This document shows positions 1 through 9,997 of a DNA stretch of 42,004 nucleotides, piece by piece (the stretch's first letter is position 1; each line of letters opens with the position of its first letter). The position numbers and the translations under genes were made by a program. Source of the stretch: an uncultured Gammaproteobacteria bacterium. GTDB lineage: Bacteria > Pseudomonadota > Gammaproteobacteria > Francisellales > CACEW01. The stretch is from the NCBI GenBank assembly GCA_902563055.1, contig CACEWE010000014.1:1-42004 (forward strand), read 5' to 3'. The notes beneath the pieces were generated by a model, which did not search any database, was not told where the DNA came from, and worked only from the letters and a program-made list of their open reading frames with translations.

Positions 1-247
1 TTCTTAAAGCAGGGGATTTTTCCATAGCACACCAATGAAAACTTGGTGCAATTACAGCTCTAATGGCAAAAGATATAACTTTCCAGTCAGATAATCCATC
101 TTTACACATAAACAAGAAACCAGTAGCAAGGTTTAAACAAAGAATGTTTATTCTAGACTTTCCCATTGCTTCTATTATTTGCGGCCCTGGATGTAATGTG
201 GGATTTCGTAATAAATCTCGATTAACTTCTGCTGTATCATGTAACAT
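1..247 (-). CDS. Partial hypothetical protein, cut by the left edge
   Basis: An open frame runs leftwards from an ATG at 247 to the window edge without a stop, giving 82 codons that start MLHDTAEVNRDLLRNP. A strong Shine-Dalgarno run (AAAAGGGGG) lies about 8 nt upstream of the ATG, which favours this frame over the plus-strand open frame that overlaps it. The middle (residues about 33-48) is fairly hydrophobic. I recognise no family. The 3' end is outside the window, so length and function cannot be judged. Confidence 0.55.
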   Translation of the reverse strand, partial: MLHDTAEVNRDLLRNPTLHPGPQIIEAMGKSRINILCLNLATGFLFMCKDGLSDWKVISFAIRAVIAPSFHWCAMEKSPALR

Positions 248-450
248 TATAGCCCCCTTTTATGCACATATAATATTAGTATATGGCTATTATACCACAA
301 TAAAACAATAAAGTAAATATATTTTTATATTATTATGTGAGTACCATTGTATGTTTATTTATAATTTTTTAGCTAATACGGGGCAGGGCGGGAAAGGAAA
401 AACTTATTTTTTACAATATATTTTATTTTATGATTAGATCCTTGAATACT

Positions 451-1689
451 TTATTCATCTTCACCTTCTGCAGGGTCTGCAGAGATGCCTACTGTTACAC
501 CAGAGAGAGCTAGTGGCGATTGAGGTTGAGAAGCTTGAGAAGCTTTACAAAAGGGAGTTAAGCTTTGTGCTTGATCAGGCGTATCTTTAGCCTCGTTAGA
601 AGAGCTGGGGATCTTCAATTTCCTTTCAGCATCTGCTAGCATATGAGCATTTTCTATTTGAATGATTTGAAAAAGACATCTATATAAGCAGTTGTTTTGG
701 ATTTGCTTCGTCTTTTCTTCAAAACCATTCTTTAGATCTCTTAGCTTTATGATTAGATCAACATACTTAGTTTTTAGCACTCTCTGTTTCTCTATTTCTG
801 TTAAAATTTCTTTATTACAAAAAGCTGAAATAAAAGCCTCTAAAATTGCACCACTACGCGCGTTATAGTGAACCTTATTATTCTTATACTTAAGGAAATC
901 TAATGGATTTTGAACTTCGTTTTTAAATCGTATTTTTATTGCTGTATCAATATCTAATTTAGACTCATTATAATGCCTTATCATGAATAATAAAGCATCC
1001 CTAAGCTTCTTTTTTTCAATTAGTTCATGGCCACCCATTGGACAAAAATATTTGTAAAGCTCATTTTCATAGTTTTTTCTTTGTTGAGTTAGCTTAGCTT
1101 TAGACATCCTTTTAGGTGAACCAATAGCTTTAGATCTAGCTGGCCTCTTAGCAGTTATTCTTGGGCTATCTTTTCTAGATGGTTTTGGCTTCGACAACAC
1201 CTTTTGTATGATATCTTCATTTACAGAATAATATTGTGGAGGTGGAACAAATTGATCTTGATTGTTATCATCGCTATCGCTACCATTACCACAAACAACA
1301 GGAGCGTCACAATCACCATCACCATCAGACTCTGAGGCCGAGGAAACATCTGCGTCGGGATCACTATAGGGTTTAAAGTCGCGTATGGTAATCCCTTTTT
1401 TTTTTAATAAGGCCTTCAAATCTGCTTTTTTATCTCCCTCATAAGCTTCATTTATAAGAATATGCAATTTATCTATAGCAGTAGGTGGGGTTTGATTGAG
1501 TTTATTTGCATATAAAAACCTAATTAAAGCCTTACCTATCTCCTTTGGAAAAGTTTTGCTTTTTGGTTCCGTAATTGTAATTTCTGGTTTAGATTTTCTC
1601 TTTAGAAAATTATGAAACTTTTGATTATCTTTACTTTGATCTGTTGTTAAATACGTATTTAATTGCTCAACAGTTGTTTCAAATTCCAT
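451..1689 (-). CDS. Unknown 412-residue protein with acidic and basic low-complexity centre, effector-like
   Basis: I recognise no family. What can be seen: a short helical N-terminal segment (about 45-105), an acidic Ser/Asp-rich linker (about 109-145), a Lys/Arg-rich stretch (about 167-205, with KRPARSK and PKRMSKAK, NLS-like), a helical C-terminal domain (about 205-350), and a Ser/Gln/Pro tail. The order of parts, the RKDSP motif and the ARSGAILEAF segment resemble the 564-residue neighbour (RKDSP; DSKTHAVLQAF), so the two may be distant paralogues. There is no signal peptide or membrane segment. A good promoter at 1725-1753 shows it can be transcribed alone. The composition is unlike the metabolic genes nearby; a secreted host-directed protein is possible but not shown. 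Confidence 0.8.
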   Translation of the reverse strand: MEFETTVEQLNTYLTTDQSKDNQKFHNFLKRKSKPEITITEPKSKTFPKEIGKALIRFLYANKLNQTPPTAIDKLHILINEAYEGDKKADLKALLKKKGITIRDFKPYSDPDADVSSASESDGDGDCDAPVVCGNGSDSDDNNQDQFVPPPQYYSVNEDIIQKVLSKPKPSRKDSPRITAKRPARSKAIGSPKRMSKAKLTQQRKNYENELYKYFCPMGGHELIEKKKLRDALLFMIRHYNESKLDIDTAIKIRFKNEVQNPLDFLKYKNNKVHYNARSGAILEAFISAFCNKEILTEIEKQRVLKTKYVDLIIKLRDLKNGFEEKTKQIQNNCLYRCLFQIIQIENAHMLADAERKLKIPSSSNEAKDTPDQAQSLTPFCKASQASQPQSPLALSGVTVGISADPAEGEDE

Positions 1690-2021
1690 TTTTTGTCCAA
1701 ATTAATGCTGACTTATTAAATATAATTATAACATAATGCAAAAATTAAATCAACTCAATTGTTGTATATTTTTCATTGATATTTGTTAAGTAAGAATCGA
1801 AAATAGCAATATTGAATAAAGTATATCTTTTTGTATGGAAAATGATGTATGTGTATTAGTGGAGAACTAGATAGTTACGTCTCTTATATTTATAGCAGAG
1901 GAGGGCTTTTAATTATCGTTATAATCTTTTCTGATGATAAGGTTAGTGTATAAAATAAAGCTATTGAATCAATGTCTGTTTTAAATTCGCTGCCTATATC
2001 TAATTCGAACTAAAAACTTTA
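1690..2021. other. Intergenic gap, AT-rich, 332 bp
   Basis: No convincing gene on either strand. It holds the promoter of the 412-residue gene next to that gene, and AT-rich DNA with only very short open frames. No clear terminator hairpin for the upstream 564-residue gene was found. Confidence 0.6.
1725..1753 (-). promoter_or_regulatory. Sigma70-type promoter of the 412-residue gene
   Basis: Reading the minus strand: TTGATT (1753-1748), a 17-nt spacer, then TATAAT (1730-1725), about 35 nt before the ATG at 1689. The -10 box sits in the context ATGTTATAAT, also seen before the 905-residue gene. Confidence 0.6.
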
Positions 2022-3716
2022 CTATTTTTCTGCTGCACCATACAAGCTTACTGAACTTTTCGGCTCTGTAAGTTCTAGGAGTTTATCTTGCAAAAAATTT
2101 TCGTAAAAAGCGTAAAAAGGACGACAATTTCTTTGACAAAACCCGACAACACCAGTTGGATTCGAATACTTTTTATTCCATTCAGTCTTTATTGATTCTA
2201 ATTCACTTTTGAAATCTGTTAGATTCACTTGTCTCTCTTTAAAACACACATTTAAAAATGCCTGCAATACTGCGTGTGTTTTTGAATCGCGAATTTTTAT
2301 CTTAACGCTTGGAGTAAGATGAGCACCTTCACCATCGCCTTCCTGCTGCAATTGCGTTACTGTAGCAATGCGATCTAGTATAAAATGTTTTCCTTCTTGA
2401 AAAACCCCATATCCATATTTGTTGTATTTTGGGGGTTTATCTACCTCTAGTAGGGCTTTTAAATTTGAAGTTTTATCATCACGAGCACTTTCCTGTGCAT
2501 TTTCAATATAGCTTAACAAAATTTGTAAATTATCCTCTAATACACGTCTATTTACCTCTTTATCCTGTAAACTATTTCGTATTTGTTTAATTATCTCATG
2601 TTTTGCACTCTCTATATCAGTCTGCTCTTCATCTCTTGAGGGAACTTGTCTCTGAGCCTGAAGCGCAGCTAGTTCATTTTCTAGTTGTGCTTTGGCAGCT
2701 TTTAACCTAGCAATCTCTCCTTGCTGACGAGAGTTCTCGCGCTCTGTTTGCTCAGCAGCAGCACCAGCTCTTTGTGGTGGTGGTGGCGGGGGGGTACCTA
2801 AAGGACTGCCTGGGCTATCTTTTCTTTGTAGCATTGCTCCTTCTGACTTCGATCGTGGTTTTTGTCCATCTGGTGTTAGTCTTGCTGCTCTTGCTGCTCT
2901 TTCTTCTTTTGATAAATGATTAGTCTGATTCTCCTTGCTAAGAAAAAAAGCTAAAGCTTTTTCATAATAAGTTTTAACACCAGGCCGTAGCGAGCCTGCA
3001 CCTCTACCGCCGCCATCTTTACCATCACCTTCTGTTTGTCGTGGTAGCGATGTTGCGCTTCCGCCTCTGCCATTTTGTGGTGCTAAGCCTGTCTTGACTA
3101 CTAGTGATGTTTCTGGTGGTGGTGAGCCTCCACCACCTCTGCCAGCCTGATCTCGGCCTCTGCCTCTGCCAGACCCAGCGCGGCCTCTGCCTCTGCCAGA
3201 CCCAGCGCGGCCTCTGCCCCCAGCAGGGTTTCCAGCTGCATCATCCCCCGTCCCAGCCAAATTTAACCCATGATTAGTTAGACTCCTAATCTTTTTATTG
3301 AATTCTGCTTTAATAGATTCATTCATGGACGCATACATCTCATGAAATACTTTTTTGAATTTATGAGGACTTGAATATAAATTTTTCAAATCCATTAAGA
3401 ACTTATCTTTATCATCCTCATGCATAGCTTTATAAATTAGATTGTATATCTTGATTAATTTTGTTTTATCATCTTCAATGTCTAAATGACCTTGAATAGA
3501 ATCAAACATTTTCCCTCTCTTTTGTATGATATCGTTGGATACTATTTGTTTTTCTGGCTCAACGATATCATTAATAAATGTACCCCCATCCTCTTCAATT
3601 AAGTCTTCAAATAAATTATGATTTCCAGTTCCCGTATCGTAAACGACTTGAATAATAATATCAAAAGCGGCCTTAGGCTTTACTAAATTGGTCCTTTTCA
3701 CTCGTGTTAATGGCAT
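2022..3716 (-). CDS. Unknown 564-residue protein with Gly/Arg repeats, polyproline and coiled coil
   Basis: No family recognised. Layout: helical N-terminal region (1-150), Gly/Arg-rich tract (about 165-198, RGG-like, made partly of a perfectly repeated 9-residue unit), a second Gly/Arg-rich stretch to about 245, a polyproline run (309-314), a Gln/Ala/Glu coiled coil (about 320-357), and a helical C-terminal domain (about 370-550) that resembles the end of the 412-residue protein. RGG tracts often bind RNA or protein, but that is general knowledge, not evidence here. The ATG at 3716 has AGGAG upstream and overlaps the end of the preceding gene by 10 bp, so translation is probably coupled. The GC-rich tract stands out against AT-rich surroundings. 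Confidence 0.8.
   Translation of the reverse strand: MPLTRVKRTNLVKPKAAFDIIIQVVYDTGTGNHNLFEDLIEEDGGTFINDIVEPEKQIVSNDIIQKRGKMFDSIQGHLDIEDDKTKLIKIYNLIYKAMHEDDKDKFLMDLKNLYSSPHKFKKVFHEMYASMNESIKAEFNKKIRSLTNHGLNLAGTGDDAAGNPAGGRGRAGSGRGRGRAGSGRGRGRDQAGRGGGGSPPPETSLVVKTGLAPQNGRGGSATSLPRQTEGDGKDGGGRGAGSLRPGVKTYYEKALAFFLSKENQTNHLSKEERAARAARLTPDGQKPRSKSEGAMLQRKDSPGSPLGTPPPPPPQRAGAAAEQTERENSRQQGEIARLKAAKAQLENELAALQAQRQVPSRDEEQTDIESAKHEIIKQIRNSLQDKEVNRRVLEDNLQILLSYIENAQESARDDKTSNLKALLEVDKPPKYNKYGYGVFQEGKHFILDRIATVTQLQQEGDGEGAHLTPSVKIKIRDSKTHAVLQAFLNVCFKERQVNLTDFKSELESIKTEWNKKYSNPTGVVGFCQRNCRPFYAFYENFLQDKLLELTEPKSSVSLYGAAEK
3155..3208. repeat. Two perfect 27-bp tandem copies in the Gly/Arg tract
   Basis: 3155-3181 and 3182-3208 are identical 27-bp units coding on the minus strand for a nine-residue Gly/Arg/Ala/Ser unit. 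A third copy starts at 3209 and then diverges. It is in frame, so copy number can change without breaking the gene. Confidence 0.85.
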
Positions 3717-4447
3717 AATTCTATTCTCCTACCGGCTTTATAGGGTGATAATTCTTGCTCAGGCTGCTTCTCAGGCTGATCAGGCTGCTTAGTAGAAATT
3801 GAAGAAAATGCATAACTTTTGCTATTATATATTCTTTCAATATATTGCAAAAGCATACCTTCATCAATTACCATACTGGTACCTTCAGCAATTAAAGTAA
3901 TAACAAATTTTACTCCATTTTTAAATAATGGATCAAACATTTTCTTATCTATTTGATTAAAATAATTCTTGTCTAAAATAGTTTTAATTATAACAAGCCA
4001 TCTTTCATAGCTATCTATTGGATATACATCAGCATCCTCTTTCAATACATCCTCTAGTACATCGAGTTTTTTTTCCATTATAGCCTTTTCTACACTTTTT
4101 TTAATGACATTTTTACCAGTTATTTCTAGTACGTTTTGTGGTGTTATATTTTTTTTGTCATATTCGTTAACATAGTGGTAAAATTCTCCCCAATTTTTTT
4201 CTTGACTGACTAACTCTATCGCTTCAACTTTATCATTAAGATCATTATAACTGTTTTCTAATTTTTCAAGTTGAGCTTGAAGTTGCATATTTTGTTCTTG
4301 TAAATCAGTCAATTCTTTTTTACTTTCATCTTTACTTCTATTTTCGTTATGTCCAAGTACCAAGAATCTTACAGCAACAGTACTAAGTAAAATAAATATA
4401 AGCGTTGGTTGATTTTTACTTAACGTATCTATGAGCCATCTCATCAT
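3707..4447 (-). CDS. Unknown membrane-anchored protein sharing the C-terminal domain of the 905-residue protein
   Basis: The start is placed at ATG 4447 (MMRWLIDTLSKN): AGGGG lies about 8 nt upstream, and the stop of the preceding gene is at 4452-4454. A longer frame reaching 4543 would overlap that gene by 92 bp. The 246-residue product has one hydrophobic segment (about 13-32), a Glu/Lys/Leu coiled coil (about 38-80), then a ~125-residue domain that closely copies the end of the 905-residue protein (NWGEF, YDKKNI, KWLVIIKTILDK-like and NQIDKKMFDPLFKNGVK blocks). The tail is Pro/Gln/Glu-rich. No family is recognised. A fair inference is that it is a membrane-tethered partner of the upstream protein, made by partial duplication. 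Confidence 0.75.
   Translation of the reverse strand: MMRWLIDTLSKNQPTLIFILLSTVAVRFLVLGHNENRSKDESKKELTDLQEQNMQLQAQLEKLENSYNDLNDKVEAIELVSQEKNWGEFYHYVNEYDKKNITPQNVLEITGKNVIKKSVEKAIMEKKLDVLEDVLKEDADVYPIDSYERWLVIIKTILDKNYFNQIDKKMFDPLFKNGVKFVITLIAEGTSMVIDEGMLLQYIERIYNSKSYAFSSISTKQPDQPEKQPEQELSPYKAGRRIELCH
3825..4202. repeat. Copy A of a ~380-bp duplicated domain-coding segment
   Basis: This segment aligns with 4499-4879. The stretch around 3896-4000 matches 4573-4677 almost base for base (roughly nine bases in ten by eye). It encodes the shared C-terminal domain of the 246-residue protein. Confidence 0.8.
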
Positions 4448-4451
4448 ATAT

Positions 4452-7169
4452 TTAACCCCTATAAGCGCTTGGATCGGCACCTTTTTTTGTCGGAGAATCC
4501 ATATAATTTTTTTTGATATATTCAAAAAGCAATTCTTGATCAATTGTTATATGGGTGTCATCAGCAATTAAAGTAATAACAGATTTTACTCCATTTTTAA
4601 ATAATGGATCAAACATTTTCTTATCTATTTGATTAAAATATTCCTTGTCTAAAATAGTTTTAATTATAACGAGCCATTTTTCATCGTCATCTGTTGGATA
4701 TACCTTAGCATCCTCTTTCAATACATCTTTTAGTACATCGAGGTTTTTGTTCCTTATAGCCTCTGCTACGCTATCTCTAATGACTTTTTTACCAGTTATT
4801 GCTAGTGTGTTTGGTGGTATTATATTTTTTTTGTCATATTGGGTAACATGGTAGCAAAATTCTCCCCAATTTTTTTCTCGTTGCGTTTCCCTTATTTGGC
4901 TTAGTTGCAAGGCCTGGTTATATTCATCACCACCCATCACTATCGCGCCCCGTCTGCGCTGAGTTCTTTCTACTCCTTGTATTGGTCCTTCTCCACTCCC
5001 ATCTGTGGCGGGGTGAGTTGTTGCAGAAGTTTTAGCTTGTACTTTCTCTTTCAAACTCTTGGCAGCACGTTCTGCACGATCAGCTACTTTTCTAGCCTCC
5101 GTAATATCAAGGGTATGTTGTTTTAACAATGGGGCAATTGCGGCTGAAGCTCCCTCCAATCGTGAAGTTATTGCCTCTTTGAGGCGATCACTTTGACGTT
5201 TCTGACATTCAATTGCTGCATTCATTCGAAATATGAAGTGGATTGGGCCTTGATCGAGTGTAAGTCCCATCATTATTGCTAAATTTACTAATTGCGCTAA
5301 ATCTATACCTTTTGCATCTATTTTTCCACTTCTTATTGCGCTCTCTAGTGATTGTAACAACTGTTCTCTTAAATTCTCAGTTTCAACCACAGAAGTTTGA
5401 TAAGAGACTTTTCCTTGCCTTGCCTCAACTAATCTATGCTCTCTTTCTGTTTTTTGAGCTTTCATTCGTAATTTCTTAATTTCTGTTACCTCTTGTTCTG
5501 CAACTCTTGCTGCATCTTTTGCTTGTGTTAAGCTCTTAGTTAATTCTCTTATTGCTATATAACTATTACAAGAATACTTTAACCTACTGAAATCTCCATC
5601 TTGAGTATATTGTTTTATTGCACAAATGAGTGCTTTTTTATGGAAACTGGCATCGTCTTCTTGAGTGGATATTTCTTCTAAAGCAGCATTTAAATTCTTA
5701 CACCAAGATTCAGCAAAATCTATATCAGGCTGAAATCTTGTAATGTTTTGTTTATTAACCGTTGTTGGTAAATCACTGGGCGCGTAGGATCTATTAACAG
5801 TCTCGCAAAAATGGCCCAGGTCACTATCATCGAAACCATTGAAAAGTTCAAAATCAAAAATGATATGATTTATATACTGGCTCTCCTGCCATTTTTTTAT
5901 TATTTGCTGTGTTTTTTCTGCTTCTATTTGTTGTTCTCTTTCTACTTCTCTTTTTTTCTCTTGTTGTTCAGTTATAAAGCTATAAAGCTTATCAAATTCA
6001 GGGAAGTTGTTTTCGGAAGCATAAAACCTACATTGTTCCTCTAACATATTGAGAATCTTGTCTATTGTAGTCATATTGGTGCTACTTGATTGACTAAGAT
6101 ATTGTTTTAAGAGTAATTTTAAGCCTTCTATTTCTCTTGGTAACTTTTGAGTTTCTTCTATTTCTTGTTGTGGCTTTTGAGGCTTCTCTGAACTACTAAA
6201 TTTTAGACATCTTTCAACTCTTTTCTCTTTGCTTGATTTTGGTGATGTTAGTCGATAGCTTTCGTCTCTTTCCTTAAATTTTCGCCTTGAGTTGATCAAA
6301 TCTTGCTTAACTGGGCGATCATCATCTGTATGCCGGTTTCCATTTGAAGTTTTCTGTTGTCTTTTATATCTGCTGATGGTTTTTTTAAAATTTTGTATCT
6401 CTAGGAATATAGCATTAATTATCTCGTTAAGATGGTTTCTTCCTGGTATCATTTGTTTTACATTCCTCTGATTATAAATCCAATGATTATTAATTCTCAA
6501 TGTACTTTCTTCATCTAATCTTTCAGATAATCTTACCAAATCCTGTAAAGTTACTCGTAGTTCACTTAATTCTTTTATAACCCTTTCTTTATTTTCATCA
6601 TCATATTCAAGTGGGTATAGAGTTTTGCGAAAGATCATGTCCGGATATTTAGAACGATAGTATTTTTCTAACAATGCTTGCTCTTTTTCGATATCCTGTT
6701 CTCGTTCACTTCTTTGATCAGTAGAAACGAATCCAGCTTGAGATGATGTCGAGCTATCTGAATTTGTTTTAGGTGGACTTGCTGGAGATTCTTTTGCTTT
6801 TGTTGATCTAAGTTTTTTTTTAATCTCAGCCTTAATTTCAATTTTTTCTATTAATATCTTCATCATAAGTTCTTTTAACACATTCGCGCTTGAATGTGTT
6901 CTAAAATCAAGGCGTTCAAATTTTTTATATAAATCGATTAACCATTCATCAGTAACACTTTTGGCGGAAAGAGCTTTAAAACCTCCATCCCTCTCAATAG
7001 GTTCAATATTAGTAACCAAGGTTCTTAGTTCTCGATTTAGTTCTCGATGGCAAGGCTGCTTGATGCTACCGTTCAATATGTCATAAATATTTTCTATAAA
7101 ACGCATAGCTTGATCACGATTTCGCTGTCCACTTTTAAAAGTATGAATAAGTTCTGTTACTCCTGGCAT
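4452..7169 (-). CDS. Unknown 905-residue coiled-coil protein, effector-like
   Basis: Long hydrophilic protein with no signal peptide and no recognised family. Visible parts: helical N-terminal region (1-125), Ser/Pro/Thr-rich linker (about 127-155), Glu/Lys/Gln-rich predicted coiled coils (about 155-430), a more globular segment (about 440-560), a second Ala/Glu/Arg/Lys coiled-coil region (about 560-730), a short Gly/Thr-rich linker with QRRRG, and a final ~125-residue domain also carried by the gene just downstream. ATG 7169 has AAAGGTG upstream, and a strong promoter lies at 7203-7232. It is the first gene of a tight cluster: 4 bp to the next gene, which in turn overlaps the third by 10 bp. 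The shape suits a scaffold or a secreted host-interacting protein; this is inference only. Confidence 0.8.
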   Translation of the reverse strand: MPGVTELIHTFKSGQRNRDQAMRFIENIYDILNGSIKQPCHRELNRELRTLVTNIEPIERDGGFKALSAKSVTDEWLIDLYKKFERLDFRTHSSANVLKELMMKILIEKIEIKAEIKKKLRSTKAKESPASPPKTNSDSSTSSQAGFVSTDQRSEREQDIEKEQALLEKYYRSKYPDMIFRKTLYPLEYDDENKERVIKELSELRVTLQDLVRLSERLDEESTLRINNHWIYNQRNVKQMIPGRNHLNEIINAIFLEIQNFKKTISRYKRQQKTSNGNRHTDDDRPVKQDLINSRRKFKERDESYRLTSPKSSKEKRVERCLKFSSSEKPQKPQQEIEETQKLPREIEGLKLLLKQYLSQSSSTNMTTIDKILNMLEEQCRFYASENNFPEFDKLYSFITEQQEKKREVEREQQIEAEKTQQIIKKWQESQYINHIIFDFELFNGFDDSDLGHFCETVNRSYAPSDLPTTVNKQNITRFQPDIDFAESWCKNLNAALEEISTQEDDASFHKKALICAIKQYTQDGDFSRLKYSCNSYIAIRELTKSLTQAKDAARVAEQEVTEIKKLRMKAQKTEREHRLVEARQGKVSYQTSVVETENLREQLLQSLESAIRSGKIDAKGIDLAQLVNLAIMMGLTLDQGPIHFIFRMNAAIECQKRQSDRLKEAITSRLEGASAAIAPLLKQHTLDITEARKVADRAERAAKSLKEKVQAKTSATTHPATDGSGEGPIQGVERTQRRRGAIVMGGDEYNQALQLSQIRETQREKNWGEFCYHVTQYDKKNIIPPNTLAITGKKVIRDSVAEAIRNKNLDVLKDVLKEDAKVYPTDDDEKWLVIIKTILDKEYFNQIDKKMFDPLFKNGVKSVITLIADDTHITIDQELLFEYIKKNYMDSPTKKGADPSAYRG
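4499..4879. repeat. Copy B of the duplicated domain-coding segment
   Basis: Partner of 3825-4202, in the same orientation. It lies at the 3' end of the 905-residue gene and encodes its last ~125 residues. The conserved CTCCCCAATTTTTTTCT block marks the upstream end of both copies. Confidence 0.8.
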
Positions 7170-7202
7170 AACACCTTTACCCTATATTTTTATAGATAGA
7201 TC

Positions 7203-7232
7203 ATTATAACATAAAAGCATATTAATCGTCAA
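7203..7232 (-). promoter_or_regulatory. Sigma70-type promoter of the 905-residue gene cluster
   Basis: On the minus strand: TTGACG (7232-7227), 18-nt spacer, TATAAT (7208-7203), about 34 nt before the ATG at 7169. It probably drives the three-gene cluster down to 2022. Confidence 0.65.
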
Positions 7233-7353
7233 GATAATTTTACAAAAAAATATATAAATAAATATGATTCGTACAGAATTATAGTTATTGTTTTTTTTCG
7301 ATAAATGCACTTTCCTTTAGCAGAAAAGGTTTACTCTACTCAAGCATTATTCA

Positions 7354-9054
<1,701 letters not shown>

Positions 9055-9110
9055 TTATCCATTATACATACCATAATGTATTAAGATATTAGCAGATGCA
9101 CCAGCTGCAC

Positions 9111-9258
9111 TCAAGCAAAACAGCCAAAATAATATTGCTTCACTTGCAAAGATTGCGCTTTAAAAATGCTTACTAGCACAAGTAACGTCAATGCACTCAT
9201 TAATCCAATACTAAAAAGGGCAGGGTGTTGGTAATCAAAATCCACCGGCGCCTTAGCT
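9111..9258 (-). pseudogene. Remnant of the 3' end of an APC amino-acid permease
   Basis: On the minus strand this reads APVDFDYQHPALFSIGL, then a hydrophobic stretch and a stop at 9111. It matches the end of the intact permease at 9998-11389 (APADFHYQHPALFSIGL) in protein and mostly in DNA. Upstream, homology stops near 9258 and an in-frame stop follows near 9296. It looks like debris of a second permease copy, now separated from the intact one by the 165-residue gene. Confidence 0.75.
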
Positions 9259-9310
9259 AAAGTCCATTTTTTTACAAAGATTTTGTGCAGTAACTAGCGT
9301 TTTACAGAGC

Positions 9311-9808
9311 CTACTCAAAGCCCAGACCTAATTCCCTTTCTAGAAAATCCTGAAAATTCAATTGTCTTGCAAGAGGAGGAGGAGGAGGAGGTGAAGATTT
9401 TAACTTTGGTGCAATGCAGGTAACTGCTGCAAACTTATCCAAATGCAATTTTTGGGCTTTTGAGGCTTTACCCTGATCTATTTTTCTAATCTGAGCTCTG
9501 CAGTATCTACGCCATGCTTTTATCGTTTTCTTATCAGACCTATACTTGACTATTGTTTTGTATGATTCTGTTACATATAGAAAATTACGAAACAAGTGTA
9601 TTTTTATGTCTTTCAGATTTTTCTTGATGCCGTTAATTTTTAAAAATACCCGCCTAGCATTTTCATTGTCTTCATAAAAAGATTGCATTGCGTTTATAAG
9701 CGCATTAGGTCGCGCTTGTAATTGGTGAAATCTTTCTGTTGTGTAGGGTCTAAAAGCATCTTGATGAAATCCGTAAGGACCGCCGGCTTGGAGAATGTCT
9801 GTAATCAT
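9311..9808 (-). CDS. Unknown 165-residue basic protein with polyproline run
   Basis: Not recognised. The product is basic and probably helical (many Arg/Lys between about 50 and 125), then has a run of six prolines near residues 139-144 and an acidic end (FQDFLERELGLGFE). No signal peptide or membrane segment. ATG 9808 has CAGG about 9 nt upstream. It lies exactly between a permease remnant and the intact permease, so it may have arrived by insertion into a duplicated permease locus. The polyproline and basic make-up resemble the effector-like genes elsewhere in the window. Confidence 0.6.
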   Translation of the reverse strand: MITDILQAGGPYGFHQDAFRPYTTERFHQLQARPNALINAMQSFYEDNENARRVFLKINGIKKNLKDIKIHLFRNFLYVTESYKTIVKYRSDKKTIKAWRRYCRAQIRKIDQGKASKAQKLHLDKFAAVTCIAPKLKSSPPPPPPLARQLNFQDFLERELGLGFE

Positions 9809-9997
9809 GTTTGTACCTGTTTTTTTATACTTGTTTAGTCAAACATGAAATGAAACACCTGTCAAATTGTTTACAAAAAATTATTCTTATAAGAAGTATT
9901 CTTTATGAAAATAGACTGTACTAATAAGCATAAATAAAAGACGCAGGCCAGAATGGCACAAACCTTATCTCATCGTTTATATTTAAAAATTTATATT

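Noticed and set aside
63-311. 82-codon plus-strand ORF at the left edge
   Set aside because: The minus-strand frame over the same bases is open to the edge and has a strong Shine-Dalgarno sequence, so this one is a shadow.
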